Part shown: one piece after another, positions 1 to 7,660 of the stretch
How the letters are laid out: each line of letters starts with the position of its first letter
How positions within the stretch are numbered: the stretch's first letter is position 1
Assembly (NCBI GenBank): GCA_019694555.1
Contig: JAIBBS010000033.1
Span: 1-56,925 of the forward strand
DNA length: 56,925 bases
From: Nannocystaceae bacterium
Lineage (GTDB): Bacteria > Myxococcota_A > Polyangia > Nannocystales > Nannocystaceae
Direction of reading: 5' to 3'
Notes under the pieces: generated by a model
What the model was told of the DNA's origin: nothing
Databases searched by the model: none
The model's input: only the letters and a program-made list of their open reading frames with translations
Position numbers and translations under genes: made by a program

Positions 1-424
1 TGCACCGGCGCCCACCGCCGGCACCAAGGCCCCGCGACCGAGTCCGCGTGCCGCCGCGAGCGAGTCCGCCGGCGAGCTGCTGGTCGCGGCGCGCGAGCAG
101 GCCGGTCGCGGCAAGCTGGCCGCCGCCGCGGCGACCTACGAGCGCTTGCTCGACGCGTACCCGCGCTCGAGCGAGGCCCACGCCGCGTTGGTGTCGCTGG
201 GTCGGGTGCAAGCCAGTCGCGGACGCCACGCCGCGGCGTTGTCGGCGTACTCGCGCTACCTCGACGGTGGCGGGGGTCCGCTCGCCGAAGAAGCCCACTT
301 CGGCCGCATCGGCGCGCTCGATGCCCTCGGCCGCGGAAGCGATCGCGACCGCGCGATCGAGGCCTTCGCGACCGCGTACCCGCGCAGCGTCTACCTCGGC
401 AAGGCCCGCGCGCTGGGGCACTGA
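1..424 (+). CDS. C-terminal part of a TPR-type protein (5' end outside window)
   Basis: An open frame enters from the left edge and stops with TGA at 422-424; about 140 residues are visible. After an Ala/Pro/Thr-rich linker there are helical TPR-like units: the stretch around positions 80-260 reads as A/L-rich helix pairs with the YERLLDAYP pattern (alternating small and aromatic residues, Pro at the unit end), followed by YSRYLDGG and FATAYPRS. Such tails occur on FecR-like and other scaffold proteins in myxobacteria, but the family-defining N-terminus is missing. It is convergent with the lipoprotein gene ending at 533. An in-frame TTG at 146 is inside the domain and is not a credible start. 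Confidence 0.6.
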   Translation, partial: APAPTAGTKAPRPSPRAAASESAGELLVAAREQAGRGKLAAAAATYERLLDAYPRSSEAHAALVSLGRVQASRGRHAAALSAYSRYLDGGGGPLAEEAHFGRIGALDALGRGSDRDRAIEAFATAYPRSVYLGKARALGH

Positions 425-427
425 GAG

Positions 428-505
428 GCCGTCGTCCCCGGTCTGATCTGTCACCCCTGTTCGCGCTGGGCAACCGGCAGCGACGCCGGCGCGGCGGGGA
501 CGACG
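428..505. terminator. possible bidirectional terminator between convergent genes
   Basis: GTCGTCCCC at 431-439 is exactly complementary to GGGGACGAC at 496-504, with 56 nt between the arms. It lies in the 108-bp gap between two converging stop codons. There is no T run and the loop is long, so the assignment is weak. Confidence 0.2.
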
Positions 506-532
506 TGCGGCTGAGGGCTCCGCGCGACCGCG

Positions 533-1390
533 TCACTCGACGCAGACCTGGAAGTCGTCCACCGCGACCAGCGTGTGGTTGGGATCGTCGGCGTAGGTCT
601 GCGTCATGATCAGCGCGCCGGCGTCGTCGAACGGCGCGATGCGTGGCCGCGCGACCAGCTCGGTGTACGCGTCGCCGTCGTCGGAGACCTCGAAGTGGAT
701 CGTGTCCGCATCGCCGCGGATCCGGATCCACTGCGGGTACGGCGTCATCGGGAACTCCTCGCGGTAGTCGAGCACGCGCGCGGTGCCCGTGCTCGCGAAC
801 ACGCTGCCGTTGCCCAGCTGCATCGACAGCGCGTTGCCGAGATCGTCGATGACCGAGAGGAACACCAGCACCGGCACCGCCGGATCGGGCGGCACGCTCA
901 CGCGCATGCGCGCCTGCGCGACCGAGAACGGGAAGCGGTAGTCGTAGGCCCCGACCACGCCGGTGTCCCACACGCCGGTGGTCGGTGCGGTGAACTCGAG
1001 CTGTCCGCCGACCTCGGCGAAGGACGCGTCCTGTTCGGCCCAGGTGTTCCACAGCGCATCGATCACGCCGTTGTCGAAGTCGTCGCCGAAGCATCCTGGC
1101 GGCACGAAGCCGGGATCGCCGCTCGCATCGCCCGACGACGATCCATCGGATGAGCCGCTGCCGGTGCCATCGACGCCGCCCGACGACGTCGTCGACGCGG
1201 TCACGCTGCCGCTCGCGTCGGCGAGGCCCTCGCTGCTGCCGCTGCCGCTGCCGTCGAAGTAGCCCACGACCTCGTCGCCACAACCGGCGCACGTCACTGC
1301 GATCGCGAGCTCTCGCGCGATCGCGAGCGCGGCCCGGCCGCGACCGGTCGGCGCGTTCGCGCACCCGCTCGGTGCCCGCGTCCGCTTCAC
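533..1390 (-). CDS. Lipoprotein with ConA-like jelly-roll domain
   Basis: Predicted 285-aa exported lipoprotein. From a GTG at 1390 the protein has a basic N-terminus, a hydrophobic stretch and a lipobox-like TCAGC, then a Ser/Gly/Asp linker (residues ~45-95) typical of myxobacterial surface lipoproteins. The rest (~105-285) resembles the DUF1349/LamG-type concanavalin-A-like fold: DDFD near the start, WIRIRGDADTIHFEVSDDG in the middle, and VDDFQVCVE at the end. The open frame extends to 1528, but 1390 is preferred because it gives a proper signal peptide and has a TATGCT hexamer 8 nt upstream. It is divergent from the Cys-rich lipoprotein gene. A sugar- or surface-binding role is inference; no catalytic residues are evident. 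Confidence 0.6.
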   Translation of the reverse strand: MKRTRAPSGCANAPTGRGRAALAIARELAIAVTCAGCGDEVVGYFDGSGSGSSEGLADASGSVTASTTSSGGVDGTGSGSSDGSSSGDASGDPGFVPPGCFGDDFDNGVIDALWNTWAEQDASFAEVGGQLEFTAPTTGVWDTGVVGAYDYRFPFSVAQARMRVSVPPDPAVPVLVFLSVIDDLGNALSMQLGNGSVFASTGTARVLDYREEFPMTPYPQWIRIRGDADTIHFEVSDDGDAYTELVARPRIAPFDDAGALIMTQTYADDPNHTLVAVDDFQVCVE

Positions 1391-1398
1391 CGCCGCCG

Positions 1399-1404
1399 AG
1401 CATA
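1399..1404 (-). promoter_or_regulatory. TATGCT -10-like hexamer, 8 nt before GTG 1390
   Basis: On the minus strand the hexamer reads TATGCT (5/6 to TATAAT) and lies 8 nt before the start codon. It supports GTG 1390 and an almost leaderless message. Confidence 0.45.
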
Positions 1405-1497
1405 CACGACCGCGACGCCCTGCTCGCCGCGCACGCCCGCGCTTTGGGCTGGCGCGCCCGCGCGAAACCAGGTGTGCTTGGGCTGGAGGCCCTCGCC

Positions 1498-2967
1498 ATG
1501 CAGACCCACCGCCAGCGTCCGTTCGCACTGCTCGTGGCAGCGCTCGCCGTCGTGGCTGCGTGCAACTCCGACGTCGACGAGGCCACGTCGACCTTCGGCG
1601 CCGGCACCACCACCGGCACCGCGGGCTCCGGCAGCGGCGACGGCACCGCCGAGTCCTCGGCCGACAGTGGCAGCGGCGGCGGCAGTGGCAGCGCCGCCAG
1701 CGAGGGCAGCAGCAGCTCCGGTGGCGTCGGCGACAGCAGCAGCTCCGGCGGCGGTGGCGAGTGCGGCAACGGCCTGCTCGACCCCGGCGAGCAGTGCGAA
1801 GACGGCCAGCTGCAGGGACAGACCTGCGCGACGCAGGGCTTCACCGACGGTCGGCTCGCGTGCGCCGCCGACTGCAGCTTCGACACCAGCGCCTGCGTCG
1901 ACATCAGCTGCGGCGACGGTCAGTGCAACGGCCGCGAGGACAGCTGCAGCTGCGCGCAGGACTGCCCCGACGATCCCGACACCTGCTCGAGCTGCGAGTG
2001 CGGCGGCTCGGGCGGCAACTGCGAGTGCAGTGACGGCTGCCTCGACGCCGGGACCTGCTGCGCCAACGTCTGCGATGCCGACGCCTGCATGGCCGACGTC
2101 GACGGCTGCATCGTGGCCGCGTGCGGCGACGGCCAGTGCAACGGCGACGAGGACAGCTGCAGCTGCGCGCAGGACTGCCCCGACGATCCCGACGCCTGCT
2201 CGAGCTGCGAGTGCGGCGACGCCGGCGGCAACTGCTACTGCGACGAGGCCTGCTTCGGCTTCGGCGACTGCTGCGCCAACGTCTGCGACGCGATGGTCTG
2301 CGGCGATGCGCTGGCGGGCTGTGCCGTGTGCGGCGACGGCGTCTGCGCGGGCACGGAGGACAGCTGCAACTGCGCGCAGGACTGCCCCGACGATCCCGAC
2401 GCCTGCTCGAGCTGCGAGTGCGGCGGCTCCGGTGGCAACTGCGACTGCAGCGACGGATGTGTCGACGCGGGCACCTGCTGCGCCAACGTCTGCGACAACG
2501 GCGGCTGCGGCGGATCGCTGCAGGACTGCGCCACCGGCGTGTGCGGCGATGGCCTGTGCGACGCGACCGAGGACAGCTGCAGCTGCGACACCGACTGCCC
2601 CGACGATCCCAACGCGTGCTCGGCCTGCGAGTGCGGCGACGCCGGTGGCAACTGCTACTGCGACGAGGCCTGCTTCGGCTTCGGTGACTGCTGCGCCAAC
2701 GTGTGCGAGGCCGACGCGTGCGAGGCCGACCTGCCGATGGGCTGTGGTGGCGGCGGCGGACCCGACTGCGGCAACGGCAACTGCGACGCCGACGAGGACT
2801 CGTGCAACTGCGACGCCGACTGCCCCGACGATCCGTCGACGTGCTCCGCGTGCGAGTGCGGCGGCGCGGGTGGCGACTGCTACTGCGACGAGGACTGCTT
2901 CGGCTTCAACGACTGCTGCGACAACATCTGCGACCCCGGCGTGTGCGACACGCTCATGGGCTGCTGA
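1498..2967 (+). CDS. Cys-rich lipoprotein with five two-module repeats
   Basis: A 489-aa lipoprotein: ATG 1498 follows a GGAGG at 1485-1489, and the signal peptide ends in the lipobox VAAC (Cys19). A Ser/Gly linker (~30-80) leads to a Myxo_disulf-like segment (ECGNGLLDPGEQCEDGQ). Five Cys-rich repeats follow, starting at 1909, 2122, 2329, 2542 and 2767. Each repeat has two parts: CGDGxCNGxEDSCSCAxDCPDDP, which resembles the myxobacterial CGDGxC motif, and a second half with CxCxxGCxxxGTCCANVC or CYCDEACFGFGDCCANVC. The second half matches the Cys pattern of somatomedin-B-like domains (CxCDxxC...CC). All Cys positions are conserved across repeats, implying disulfide-bonded extracellular modules. 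Adhesion or matrix function is inference. Long open frames on the other strand here are artefacts of the repeats. Confidence 0.75.
   Translation: MQTHRQRPFALLVAALAVVAACNSDVDEATSTFGAGTTTGTAGSGSGDGTAESSADSGSGGGSGSAASEGSSSSGGVGDSSSSGGGGECGNGLLDPGEQCEDGQLQGQTCATQGFTDGRLACAADCSFDTSACVDISCGDGQCNGREDSCSCAQDCPDDPDTCSSCECGGSGGNCECSDGCLDAGTCCANVCDADACMADVDGCIVAACGDGQCNGDEDSCSCAQDCPDDPDACSSCECGDAGGNCYCDEACFGFGDCCANVCDAMVCGDALAGCAVCGDGVCAGTEDSCNCAQDCPDDPDACSSCECGGSGGNCDCSDGCVDAGTCCANVCDNGGCGGSLQDCATGVCGDGLCDATEDSCSCDTDCPDDPNACSACECGDAGGNCYCDEACFGFGDCCANVCEADACEADLPMGCGGGGGPDCGNGNCDADEDSCNCDADCPDDPSTCSACECGGAGGDCYCDEDCFGFNDCCDNICDPGVCDTLMGC
1909..2967 (+). repeat. Five ~200-225-bp in-frame tandem repeats
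   Basis: Units begin at 1909, 2122, 2329, 2542 and 2767, with spacings of 213, 207, 213 and 225 bp. Units 2 and 4 share the GFGDCC type of second half; units 1 and 3 share the DAGTCC type. The array therefore alternates A-B-A-B and ends in a B-like fifth unit. Confidence 0.85.
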
Positions 2968-3024
2968 TCCGACGCAGGGCAAGGGCGGGCCGCCGTTGCC
3001 CTCTGCGCGGTCGCGCCACGCGGC

Positions 3025-3726
3025 TCACGCGACGGATTCGTGCAGCAGCCGCGGCGGCGCAGCGCCGGCGTCGCAGCCGATCGCGAGCGACTGCACCCAC
3101 GACGGTCCGTGCTGCACGTGCAGGTGCCAGCGCGCAGCGTCGTCGCCCAGCGTCGGATCCAGCGTCAACCGCGGGCCGGCTTCGATCGCGATCGCGTGCA
3201 GCGGCAACGACAGGCCCAGGCCGCGGGCCTTGAGGTACGCCTCCTTGAGCGTCCAGATCTCGTAGAAGGCACGCGCACGCGCGGTGCCGGCGAGCCCGCG
3301 CACCCGTGCGACCTCGCGGGCGGCGAACTTCGCATCGACCAGCTGCAGCGGCGGATCGACCTCGACGGCCTCGACGTCGATGCCGAGCTCGAGCGTGCGG
3401 CCGGGCTCGCGCCGCGCGAGCGCACACGCGACCCGCGAGCGCGTGTGGCTGAGGCTGAACACCAGCCGCTCGCCCCCGGCCAGCTCGGGCCGGCCGCGGG
3501 GCCCGCGGACGAAGCGCCACGTCGCCGGCTCGCGATCGGGGCGCAGGTGGCTGAGCGCGAGTCGCAGCAGCACGTGCGCAGCCGCATACGCGAGGCGATC
3601 GGCATCGAAGGCGAGCCGCCGTAGCTGCGCCAGCTCGGCGCCGTCGAGCAGCCTGGCCGCGCGCTGCAGGGTGCTCGCGCCGTCACCGACGACATCCGCC
3701 GCGAACACGTGCACGTCGGTCGTCAT
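3025..3726 (-). CDS. 4'-phosphopantetheinyl transferase (Sfp/AcpT type)
   Basis: Transfers phosphopantetheine from CoA to the Ser of acyl or peptidyl carrier proteins, activating fatty acid, PKS or NRPS synthases in the cytoplasm. The 233-aa product has the family hallmarks: FSLSHTR (90-96), the Mg-binding GIDVE (115-119, Asp117 and Glu119) and WTLKEAYLKARGLGL (158-172, Glu162). Length fits the ~230-aa Sfp group rather than the short AcpS. ATG 3726 is chosen over an upstream ATG at 3774 because it begins right before conserved sequence and has TACGCT 11 nt upstream. No synthase cluster is in the window, so it probably serves genes elsewhere. Confidence 0.88.
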   Translation of the reverse strand: MTTDVHVFAADVVGDGASTLQRAARLLDGAELAQLRRLAFDADRLAYAAAHVLLRLALSHLRPDREPATWRFVRGPRGRPELAGGERLVFSLSHTRSRVACALARREPGRTLELGIDVEAVEVDPPLQLVDAKFAAREVARVRGLAGTARARAFYEIWTLKEAYLKARGLGLSLPLHAIAIEAGPRLTLDPTLGDDAARWHLHVQHGPSWVQSLAIGCDAGAAPPRLLHESVA

Positions 3727-3737
3727 CGCCGCGGGCC

Positions 3738-3743
3738 AGCGTA
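3738..3743 (-). promoter_or_regulatory. TACGCT -10-like hexamer, 11 nt before ATG 3726
   Basis: Minus-strand TACGCT upstream of the phosphopantetheinyl transferase gene; supports the internal ATG as the start. Confidence 0.4.
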
Positions 3744-3826
3744 CACCCGCGCGGCGGTCCATCGCGCGGCGCACGCGCGGACGGCGAAGTTGACCGCGCG
3801 CGGCGGCACGGCCAAGACTCTCGCCG

Positions 3827-4261
3827 GTGTTCGAGCCCTTGCGATCGGCCGCCGTGATCCCGCGGCTGCAGGCACGCGACGTCGCCGGTGCGCTGCGCGA
3901 GCTCGCGGCTGCGCTCGCGCGGGCCTACGGCGTCGATGCCGACGCGACCGCCGCGGCGCTGCGCGAGCCGCTGGCCAACTTCGGCTGCGCGCTCGGACAC
4001 GGCCTCGCGCTGCCGCACGCGCGCGACGCCGGCCACGCGGTGCGCATCGCAGTGGGGCTCGCGCCCGCGGGTCTGCCCTTCGCCGCGCCCGACGACGAGC
4101 CCGTGCGCGTGGTCGTGGCGATGTTGTCGCCGCGCGAGGGCCCCGCACATCTCGAGGCACTCGCCGCGATCGGTCAGCGCTTCACCGACGCCGGGTTGCG
4201 CGAGCGCCTGCTGGCGCAGCACGACGCGGACGCGATCGTGGCGTTGCTGCACTGGGGTTAG
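3827..4261 (+). CDS. PTS EIIA domain protein (PtsN/fructose type)
   Basis: A 144-aa single-domain protein like the EIIA-Ntr/fructose EIIA family, which carries phosphate from HPr on a conserved His. The family signature is visible as NFGCALGHGLALPHARD (51-67), with the phospho-acceptor most likely His64 in LPHAR; the flanking VAMLSPREGPAHLEALAAI matches the family's second conserved block. No HPr, EI or permease gene lies nearby, so a regulatory rather than transport role is likely (inference). GTG 3827 is the only good start. It converges on the anti-sigma gene with no gap: its TAG (4259-4261) overlaps the anti-sigma stop at 4258. Confidence 0.75.
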   Translation: MFEPLRSAAVIPRLQARDVAGALRELAAALARAYGVDADATAAALREPLANFGCALGHGLALPHARDAGHAVRIAVGLAPAGLPFAAPDDEPVRVVVAMLSPREGPAHLEALAAIGQRFTDAGLRERLLAQHDADAIVALLHWG

Positions 4262-4509
4262 CCCCGGCGAGCCTTGCGAATGGCGTCGAGCAGCGCCGGT
4301 GGCACCTCGGCGGGCGGAGCTTCGCGCTCGCGCAGCAGCGCGAGCGCGGCGACGGTGGTCTCGTAGCTGTCGAGATAGGCCACGCACGAGGGACAGACCG
4401 CGAGGTGCCGCTCGAACTCGAAGCGCTCGGTCGGCGCGAGCGTGCCCTCGCGCCAGTCGGCGATGAAGTCGATCAGCTCGCGACAGGTGATGTAGGGGCG
4501 CTCGCTCAC
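4258..4509 (-). CDS. Zinc-binding anti-sigma factor (ZAS type)
   Basis: A short 83-aa soluble protein with the HxxxCxxC zinc anti-sigma motif (His35, Cys39, Cys42, in HLAVCPSC) preceded by an acidic/aromatic helix. Such domains bind and inhibit the partner ECF sigma factor, often with redox or zinc sensing. No membrane segment follows, unlike many RsiW/ChrR-type proteins. The GTG start (4509-4507) overlaps the sigma gene's TGA as GTGA, so the two are translationally coupled and made together. Confidence 0.85.
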   Translation of the reverse strand: MSERPYITCRELIDFIADWREGTLAPTERFEFERHLAVCPSCVAYLDSYETTVAALALLREREAPPAEVPPALLDAIRKARRG

Positions 4510-5129
4510 GAGAGCACCTCCACGAAGTGCGGCTCGAGCAGCGTGCGCAAGGCCTGACGCGCGCGGTGCAGGCGGACCTTGAGCGCGCCGGCGCTGATGC
4601 CCAGCATTGCCGCGGCCTCGTCGGTGCCCAGGCCCTCGATGTCGCGCAGCAGGATCACCTCGCGGTGGACCATCGGCAGCTCGTCGATGGTCGCGCGCAC
4701 GAGTCGGCACAGCTCGACGCGCTCGAGCGTCTGGGTCGGCAGCGCCCGCCACGGTCGCGTGTCGGTGCGCTGGTGCCCGTCCTCGAGGTACTCCGGCAGC
4801 AGCGACAGCGGGCTGTGCTCGGGCTTGCGTCGCGCGGCCCGCAGCCGCATCAAGCAGGTGTTGACGACGATGCGGTGCAGCCACGTGGCCACGCTCGCGC
4901 GGCCGTCGAACGCCGAGAGTCCACGGTAGGCCGAAAGGAACGCCTCCTGGACCGCGTCCTGGCTGTCCGACTCGACCCCGAGCATGCGCCGCGCGGTCGC
5001 CAGCAACGCGCGCGCGTGCACGCGTACCAGCAGATCGAACGCGTCGTCGTCGCCGCCACGCAGGCGCTCGAGCAGTCGCGCGTCGTCGCAGCGGACGGCC
5101 GGCGATGGGTTCAGCGGTGTCGTCGGCAC
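4506..5129 (-). CDS. ECF-type RNA polymerase sigma factor
   Basis: A 207-aa ECF sigma factor. Region 2 is visible in DAFDLLVRVHARALLATARR and DAVQEAFLSAYRGLSAF, followed by WLHRIVVNTCLMRLR. Region 4 (HTH) is LPMVHREVILLRDIEGLGTDEAAAMLGISAGALKVRLHRAR. GTG 5129 is chosen because it lies one base after the stop of the upstream STAS gene; frame upstream of it is only antisense to that gene. The order STAS - sigma - zinc anti-sigma with overlaps indicates one regulatory operon. Target genes cannot be read from the sequence. Confidence 0.9.
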   Translation of the reverse strand: MPTTPLNPSPAVRCDDARLLERLRGGDDDAFDLLVRVHARALLATARRMLGVESDSQDAVQEAFLSAYRGLSAFDGRASVATWLHRIVVNTCLMRLRAARRKPEHSPLSLLPEYLEDGHQRTDTRPWRALPTQTLERVELCRLVRATIDELPMVHREVILLRDIEGLGTDEAAAMLGISAGALKVRLHRARQALRTLLEPHFVEVLS

Positions 5130-5130
5130 G

Positions 5131-5379
5131 TCAGGCCTCCTCCAGCAAGGTGCGGATGAACAGCGACGGTGCGAGCAGCGCGACGCCCTCGCCGCGCGCG
5201 GCCACGAGCGCGGCGCGACCGTGCTCGTCGATGCTGCCGACGCCGGCGAGATCGACCGCGGCAGGTCGCGCATCCGCCAGCAGCTGACGCAGCGCGGCGG
5301 CACCGGGCGCGTCGAGCGTGCCCTCCACGCGCACCACGGGCGCGCGAGGGTCGGCGGTATCGAGGGTCAGTCGGATCAC
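5131..5379 (-). CDS. STAS-domain protein, anti-sigma antagonist-like
   Basis: About 82 aa with the beta-alpha order of a STAS domain: VVRVEGTLDAPGAAALRQLL, then AAVDLAGVGSIDEHGRAALVAA. In SpoIIAA/RsbV proteins the loop after the second strand is DSSG, with a Ser that is phosphorylated; here it reads DEHG, so both Ser are missing and one is Glu. The gene sits immediately upstream of the ECF sigma gene (one base between stop and start). GTG 5379 with a GGTGAG upstream is preferred; ATG 5406 is the alternative (91 aa). Role as a modulator of the sigma/anti-sigma pair is inference. Confidence 0.65.
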   Translation of the reverse strand: MIRLTLDTADPRAPVVRVEGTLDAPGAAALRQLLADARPAAVDLAGVGSIDEHGRAALVAARGEGVALLAPSLFIRTLLEEA

Positions 5380-5553
5380 AGCAGGCTCACCGTCTCGGCG
5401 ACCCATCGAGCAATGCCCGCGCCGGGACGCACGGACGGCGCCATCTCAACGACCTCGCGGACTTGCGGCCGCGGCCCGCAGCGGACGGGCTCGCGGCGAC
5501 GCGACCGGTCGCGTCCGACGCGGCGGGCCGTCGCGTCGCGACGCGGCCCGCCG

Positions 5554-7461
5554 TCAGCGGATGCCGAGCTTTTCCATGCGGCTGCGCAGGGTCGAGGGCG
5601 GCACGCCGAGGATCTTGGCCGCGCCCCCGGGGCCCGCCACGGCCCCGCCGCAGCGTTGCAGCACCGCGACGATGTGGGCGCGCTCGATGTCCGCGAGCGT
5701 CTCGGCCGCCTCGGGCGTCGCCGCCTGTGCGCCCGGATCGGGCGCGAGCCCGAGCTCCGCGGGCTCGATGCGCAGCACCGCCGCGTCCGACAAGATGACC
5801 GCGCGCTCGATGACGTTGCGGAGCTCGCGGATGTTGCCCGGCCAGGTGTAGCGCCGCAGCAGCTCGAGCGTCGCGGGTTCGATCGCATCGACGCGGCGCC
5901 CGAGGTTGGTCGCGAGCTGCGTGACGAAGTAGCTCGCCAGCAGGCCGATGTCGCCGCCGCGCTCGCGCAGCGCCGGCACCGACAGCGGGAACACGTTGAG
6001 GCGATAGAAGAGATCGGCGCGGAAGCGACCGGCCGCGACCTCGGCCGCGAGGTCGCGGTTGGTCGCCGCGATCACGCGAACGTTGACGCTGATGGTGCTG
6101 GTGCCGCCGACGCGCTCGAACTGGTTCTCCTGCAGCACCCGCAGCAGCTTGACCTGCACGTCGGGCGCGACCTCGCCGACCTCGTCGAGGAAGATGGTGC
6201 CGCCGTCGGCGAGCTCGAAGCGACCGCGGCGCGACGCGACCGCGCCGGTGAACGCACCCTTTTCGTGGCCGAAGAACTCGCTCTCGACCAGGCCCGCCGG
6301 CAACGCCGCGCAGTTCACCTTCACGAACGGCCCGCTGCGCCGGCGGCTGCGCTCGTGGATGGCGCGCGCGACCAGTTCCTTGCCGGTGCCGGTCTCGCCC
6401 TGGATCAGCGCGGTCGAGTCGGTCGGAGCCACGCGATCGATGAGCTCGAGCACGCGGCGCAGCTGCGGGCTGTTGCCGACGATCTCGCCGAAGTCGTGGG
6501 CCGCACGCAGCTGCTCGCGCAGCTCGCGGTTCTCGGCCTCGAGCCGCGCGGCCTGCTGCTCGCGCAGCACCTGCTCGGTGATGTCGAGGAACATCGTGCG
6601 CGTGAAGCCGCCGCCGGGATCGGGCCGCGACCACCACTGGATGAAGATCGGGCGGCCGTCGTCGCGACGGCGCAGCTCCAGCACCACGCCGCTGGTGTCG
6701 GTGCCGCGGTTGATCGACGCGAAGGCCTCGTTCAACCGGCGCTGCGCGTCGGGGGTCGGCGGCACGAAGTCGCGGCCGTAGGTGCCGTCGACCTGCGCGG
6801 GCGTGATGCCGAGCACGCGCATGGCGGTGCGGTTGGCGCGGATGAAGCGCGAGTCGAGGCCCTCGTGGACGTAGGCGATCGGCGCCTCGTCGAACAGATC
6901 GCGGAAGCGTTCCTCGCTGGCTGCGAGCGCCTGCTGCAGACGCTCGCGCTCGAGCTCGGCCGCCGCACGCTCGGCGAAGATGTGGAACATCGCGCGCGCC
7001 CGCGGCAGCTCGGGCATCGGCCGCGTGTCCATCACGAACATGTGGCCGAGCACGTCGCCCGAGGTCGCACGCAGCGGCACGCCGAGATAGCTGTGCACGC
7101 CCAGCTCGACGAGCGCGGTGTCGGCGGGGAAGCGCTGCTGGATGCCGTCGGGGTGGTACGCGAGCTCGCCACCTTCGACCACGGCCTGGCACGGCGTGCC
7201 CTCGAGCGGCCACTCGGCGTCGGGCATGCGGCCGTCTGGTCCCCAGAACACCAGCGATCGCGCCGCGCGGCGCTCGCGGACGAACTCCGCGACCACCGCA
7301 TGGCTGACACCCAGACCCTGCGCGAGGCTCTCGGCCAACACCGCGAAGCACTCGGGCCCGCGCGCGCCACCGACCCCGCGCAGCAGCGCCGCCAGTGCGG
7401 GATCGTGGCTGCCCAGCGCTTCGAGCAGCGACGCGACGGGATTCGAGTCGACTGCGGTCAC
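5554..7461 (-). CDS. Sigma-54-dependent activator with GAF and PAS domains
   Basis: A 635-aa enhancer-binding protein, FhlA/NorR-like in layout. An N-terminal GAF-type domain (~25-180) is followed by PAS (~195-315: SEERFRDLFDEAPIAYVHEGLD), a coiled coil of Glu/Arg/Leu, an AAA+ domain with Walker A GETGTGKE, the sigma-54 contact loop GAFTGA, Walker B GGTIFLDEVGE and arginine-finger region ATNRDL, and a C-terminal Fis-type HTH (VAVLQRCGGAVAGPGGAAKILGVPPSTLRSR). It opens sigma-54 promoters when its sensor domains receive a signal; the ligand is unknown. GTG 7461 has TACACT 12 nt upstream; longer readings run into non-coding DNA with the hairpin at 7541-7584. It is divergent from the DUF1592-DUF1552 pair, a possible target. 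Confidence 0.88.
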   Translation of the reverse strand: MTAVDSNPVASLLEALGSHDPALAALLRGVGGARGPECFAVLAESLAQGLGVSHAVVAEFVRERRAARSLVFWGPDGRMPDAEWPLEGTPCQAVVEGGELAYHPDGIQQRFPADTALVELGVHSYLGVPLRATSGDVLGHMFVMDTRPMPELPRARAMFHIFAERAAAELERERLQQALAASEERFRDLFDEAPIAYVHEGLDSRFIRANRTAMRVLGITPAQVDGTYGRDFVPPTPDAQRRLNEAFASINRGTDTSGVVLELRRRDDGRPIFIQWWSRPDPGGGFTRTMFLDITEQVLREQQAARLEAENRELREQLRAAHDFGEIVGNSPQLRRVLELIDRVAPTDSTALIQGETGTGKELVARAIHERSRRRSGPFVKVNCAALPAGLVESEFFGHEKGAFTGAVASRRGRFELADGGTIFLDEVGEVAPDVQVKLLRVLQENQFERVGGTSTISVNVRVIAATNRDLAAEVAAGRFRADLFYRLNVFPLSVPALRERGGDIGLLASYFVTQLATNLGRRVDAIEPATLELLRRYTWPGNIRELRNVIERAVILSDAAVLRIEPAELGLAPDPGAQAATPEAAETLADIERAHIVAVLQRCGGAVAGPGGAAKILGVPPSTLRSRMEKLGIR

Positions 7462-7473
7462 CGGCGCCAGGCG

Positions 7474-7479
7474 AGTGTA
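7474..7479 (-). promoter_or_regulatory. TACACT -10-like hexamer, 12 nt before GTG 7461
   Basis: Minus-strand TACACT close to the sigma-54 activator start. It lies downstream of the hairpin/T-run at 7541-7584 with respect to this gene. Confidence 0.35.
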
Positions 7480-7540
7480 CCAGTCCGCCCGCGAGCGCCG
7501 CGCAAGCGCGGGCACGGCGTGGGCCGCCCGGTTCCGCGCG

Positions 7541-7584
7541 AAAAAAAATCGAACCCCCGGCGAGACAATTTCCCGCCTGGGGTT
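7541..7584 (-). terminator. Intrinsic-terminator-like hairpin followed by eight T
   Basis: On the minus strand, AACCCCAGGCG (7584-7574) pairs with CGCCGGGGGTT (7562-7552) in 10 of 11 positions around an 11-nt loop, then CGA and TTTTTTTT (7548-7541). This is the classic rho-independent layout and the A8/T8 run is exceptional in this DNA. It points toward the sigma-54 activator gene, whose start is 80 nt further on; no minus-strand gene precedes it. Confidence 0.6.
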
Positions 7585-7660
7585 ACTACGCCCTCCGGCA
7601 GGCAACGGCGCCGCGCGCGTTCGCGCGGCGGGCCCCTGCCCTCGCCCAGGGATCACGCCG

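Noticed and set aside
1909..2967. Regularly spaced repeats as a CRISPR array
   Set aside because: Units are ~200 bp, in frame and translate to conserved Cys modules; no short palindromic repeat with unique spacers.
7564..7590. GAGACA-N16-TACTAC as a sigma-70 promoter for the DUF1592 gene
   Set aside because: Matches are only 4/6 and 3/6, it lies inside the hairpin and is more than 70 nt from the start; support is too weak.
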